Notes under the pieces: generated by a model
Seen by the model: the letters and a program-made list of their open reading frames with translations, nothing else
Told to the model about the DNA's origin: nothing
Database searches by the model: none
Shown: positions 61,538 to 64,000 of the stretch, piece after piece
Position numbering within the stretch: position 1 is the first letter of the stretch
How the letters are laid out: each line of letters opens with the position of its first letter
Translations under genes and position numbers: made by a program
DNA from: Protoeuglena noctilucae
Lineage: Eukaryota; Chlorophyta; Pedinophyceae; Marsupiomonadales; Marsupiomonadaceae
Length of the DNA: 64,000 nt
Assembly: GCA_958009085.1 (NCBI GenBank)
Contig: OY253679.1
Span: forward strand, 372,001 to 436,000
Direction of reading: 5' to 3'

Positions 61538-62749
61538 TCAGTAGGGGGCGTACCGCTGCGTGGTGCGGTGGCCGCCCATGCCCCGCCCAGGCGCACCGTA
61601 CGCGCCGTACAGGGGAGAGCCGTACCCGCGCCCAGGGCCCCCGCTGTGGGCGGGGCTCCCCAGGGCCGACCCCACCGGGCTGGCGCCCCCACTGCCCCGC
61701 GCCCCGCCACTCCCGCCCAGCGGGCCGAAGCTTCCCGGAGCCCCACGCGCGCCGCCGCGGCCACCGGGGCCAGGCGCGAGGCGCGCCCCCGTTCGGACCA
61801 GCAGGCCACGGTCGGGCTGCAGGAGGGGTGAACCCACACACTGGGCAACCGCGCTGGCGCCCAGGCCACGCGGGTGCGCGCGCCCGGGCCAGCCCCGTAC
61901 CGGCGAGGCGTCACTCGCAGCTCACCTTGGCCAGTCGGACCTGCACGGCGCACTCTCGCACGCGGGCCGGGTCGCGGGCGTGCGCCTCGACCGCGGCGAC
62001 GGCCGACGAGCGCTCGGCGAAGTGGACGAAGGCGAAGTCGGCACGCGGGCCGTTGGGCAGGGAGACGCGCTCGATGGCGCCGAAGGGCGCGAGGAGGGCT
62101 GTGAGGTCGGCCTCGGTCGTGCCGGCCGGCAGGCCCGACACGTGGACGGCGCGGACCGACTGTGCGGCGCGCTCGTAGGCGGCGGAGCGGGGCTCGGCCC
62201 AGTCGGCGGCGAGGGTGCGGCCGCCGGAGGCCACGGCGCCGGAGGCGAGGAGCGAGAGAGCGTGGCGTGCGTGGTCGGGCTGGCGGAACAGGACGAAGCC
62301 GCAGCCTCGGCTGCGCGCGCCGCCCGGCGCGAGGAGAACCTCAACATTCTCGATGCCATCGACACCGGCGGCCTCGAGCGCCGCACGGACGTCGGCGCTC
62401 TGTGGTGGGGCGGCCAGCGGCTGTGAGCCCGGGGCTCGCGCGCGGGCCTCTGCGTTCGGGCAAGCGCCCGCCGCCTCTGCGACGCCTCGCCGCACCTGGA
62501 AGGCGAAGGGCAGCGAGCGGACGAACAGCTTGCGGCCGCTCGACGACGCAGGCCCCGCGAAAGCGGGCAGGTCGCTCCCTACCGCGCCCACGCGGGCTTG
62601 CGGCACCGCCTGCAGCGTCAGGTGACTCAGCAATGGAGATGTCTGAGAAGGAGCAGGGCCCGGGCCGCGGGCGAAGCGCGGTCATGGGCGCCCACCTCGA
62701 GGCCGAACGAGAGGGCCGCGGCGGGCATGTTGACCTCCGTCAGAGTCAT
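61538..62749 (-). CDS. RNA-binding protein with two RRMs, hnRNP R/Q-like
   Basis: Minus-strand exons: 62749-62696, 62609-62496, 62399-61926 and 61816-61538, GT-AG and phase 0 throughout, 306 residues. RRM 1 starts at KLFVRSLPFAFQ (RNP2-like) with SRGCGFVLFRQ as RNP1. RRM 2 starts at AVHVSGLPAGTTEADLTALL with ADFAFVHFAE as RNP1. Both keep the aromatic residues used to stack on RNA. After RRM 2, VRLAK leads into a Gly/Arg/Ser-rich tail with an RGYGSPLYGAYGAP stretch ending QRYAPY, as in hnRNP R/Q or SYNCRIP-type proteins. The tail probably mediates condensation or protein contacts. The exact subfamily is not certain. Confidence 0.8.
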
Positions 62750-63201
62750 GTCGTTCGCCTCAAACACCACAGGCCGGGCGGCCGGGTGGAACGGCGCTGG
62801 GCGCCACGAAACCACCGGCGTGCGATCCCCGGGCGCGGCGCTCGCAGACTCGGGGCCCGTGCGACGGGAGAAAGGTAACGCCTCACACCCGCAGCGGTTC
62901 GGGTGCGAGGAGGGATGGGGTGGGGAAAGTCGCCCAGGACGACACACACAGACAAGGTGGATCGCAACACCGACGCCAACCTATGTGTGGGGGAAGGCGT
63001 GCAATCGACGTGGGCGGCGACCGGCCGGGGGCTTTGGTGCCCGTCGCGACACACTGATCTGACACAGTCAGACTGACACTCGGGGCGCGACGCATTGACA
63101 ATGCCATTGTTCGCTCGATTGGCCGTCGCGCATCGCTAGAACAACGCATACTGAGACTCGCGGTATCCTCACTGGGGAGGAGAACATCTGCTCTCGACAA
63201 T
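62750..63201. promoter_or_regulatory. Divergent promoter region, RRM gene/ENSA
   Basis: About 450 bases between diverging start codons. No specific element called. Confidence 0.4.
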
Positions 63202-63982
63202 ATGGCCGAGAAGGTCGAGCTGGACCAGGAGGCCAAGCTCCTGGCCAAATATGGTGGTCTTAAGCCCAAGAAGAAGACCGGCCTGATGGCGCAGGTGCCC
63301 CCTCGGTTTCACTGCCAAACCTGCGGTCAACGCCCTGCGGGGCCTCGCTCGCCCCCCATCGCGCCATGCCCGGGCTTTGTTTTTGTTATGCTCCGCCTGA
63401 ATCGCGCCCTTCTCGGGTGTCGGGGGCCTTCTGTGATCTGCCGCGGGGGCGCGTACGTGAGCGACGATGCCTCGAGCGGCACCGCTACACGCCACCTCCT
63501 GGCCCCCTGCTTATGCCCACAGGATCACAAGTTTTTCGACAGCGCAGACTGGAGCATGCAGCAGCAGCAGCAGCAGCAGCAGCCGGCCATCAGGCACGGT
63601 GACAGGTAACTTGGGCTTGCGGAGCCTCTCACGCGAGGGCTTAGCCGTCTCTCGGGCCGACGTTCTGCGACGTGACCCTTGCAGGGCCGAGGAGGCCGAG
63701 GGCGCCACGCCGAACAGCTCCACGCGCCCGTCCTACGAGCTCACCCGGCAAGACGCCGACGACGACGTCCTCGGCCGCACCGAGGTGAGCTGCCGTTTGC
63801 GTGGCTGCACGGCCGTCTCCACGAAACGCCGCCTGTGCTGCACCACCACGCATTGACATCCCTCTCCTGTCCATCCCTCGCAGTCCCTGGAGGTGCGCTT
63901 GGCGGAGATGCAGCGGGCGCGCTCGCGCCGTGGTTCTCTCGAGATGCGCCACGGGGCGCCACGCCCGAAGCTGGCCCCCTGA
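63202..63982 (+). CDS. ENSA: Endosulfine (ENSA/ARPP-19 family)
   Basis: A small disordered inhibitor of PP2A-B55 that, once phosphorylated by Greatwall-type kinase, permits mitotic entry or quiescence. Four exons: 63202-63294, 63523-63605, 63685-63784 and 63884-63982, all GT-AG and in phase, 124 residues. The N-terminal half has the family segment EAKLLAKYGGLKPKKKTGLM. The kinase target site is HKFFDSADWSMQ, with the phospho-acceptor Ser at about residue 37. Animals have FDSGDY; algae and plants have FDSADY-like forms, and here the aromatic is Trp. Immediately after the site is an eight-Gln run coded by CAG repeats. The C-terminal part is acidic, then basic. The gene appears complete within the window. 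Confidence 0.9.
63556..63582 (+). repeat. (CAG)n coding repeat, poly-Gln in ENSA
   Basis: A CAG trinucleotide run encodes about eight Gln directly after the conserved phosphosite of endosulfine. Confidence 0.95.
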
Positions 63983-64000
63983 AGTCGCAGAATCGCGGGA

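Overview
The window is a nuclear segment from a GC-rich green alga. A trebouxiophyte of the Chlorella/Auxenochlorella/Prototheca kind fits best, but the species cannot be fixed from sequence alone. Evidence: intron-dense eukaryotic genes; a plastid-specific ribosomal protein (cL38/PSRP6) known only from the green lineage; plastid-type leaders on transketolase and on the histidine enzyme; a plant-type URT1 uridylyltransferase; and a tRNA-Lys(CUU) of plant type. Most gene models below were built exon by exon, with reading phase checked across each intron. The window contains two 200-base runs of N.

Layout. 1-545 holds rearranged scraps of a LINE-like element. 530-3123 holds a perfect 1.2-kb direct repeat flanking an N gap, probably an assembly artefact, which duplicates the 3' end of an unrecognised multi-exon gene (2235-5281, minus). 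6646-8797 is a partial non-LTR retroelement. A tRNA-Lys follows at 8969. From 9.7 kb on come dense host genes: an EF-hand-like protein (-), TRM1 (+), a small membrane protein (+), a CtBP/ANGUSTIFOLIA-like protein (-), plastid ribosomal protein cL38 (+), cytosolic ribosomal protein eL42 (-), transketolase (+), the cohesin loader MAU2/SCC4 (+), MCM3 (-), a coiled-coil protein (+), imidazoleglycerol-phosphate dehydratase (-), ornithine acetyltransferase ArgJ (+), a small basic protein (-), eIF2B epsilon (+), NOC3 (-), a URT1-like uridylyltransferase (+), a two-RRM protein (-) and endosulfine ENSA (+). Strands alternate strongly, and five convergent pairs end only about 200-250 bp apart.

The genes are mostly housekeeping: translation (TRM1, eL42, cL38, eIF2B epsilon, NOC3), DNA replication and cohesion (MCM3, MAU2), mitotic entry (ENSA), RNA turnover (URT1-like, RRM protein), and plastid carbon and amino-acid metabolism (transketolase, IGPD, ArgJ). 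I see no operon-like or defence-like cluster.

Two genome-level oddities stand out. First, about 15 introns must start with GC instead of GT, always after AG, because only that boundary keeps the conserved protein in frame. Second, many introns contain degenerate tandem copies of the neighbouring exon edge including its splice site ('exon-edge echoes'), seen in TRM1, ArgJ, eIF2B epsilon, NOC3, MAU2 and the URT1-like gene. These are the most interesting signals in the window.
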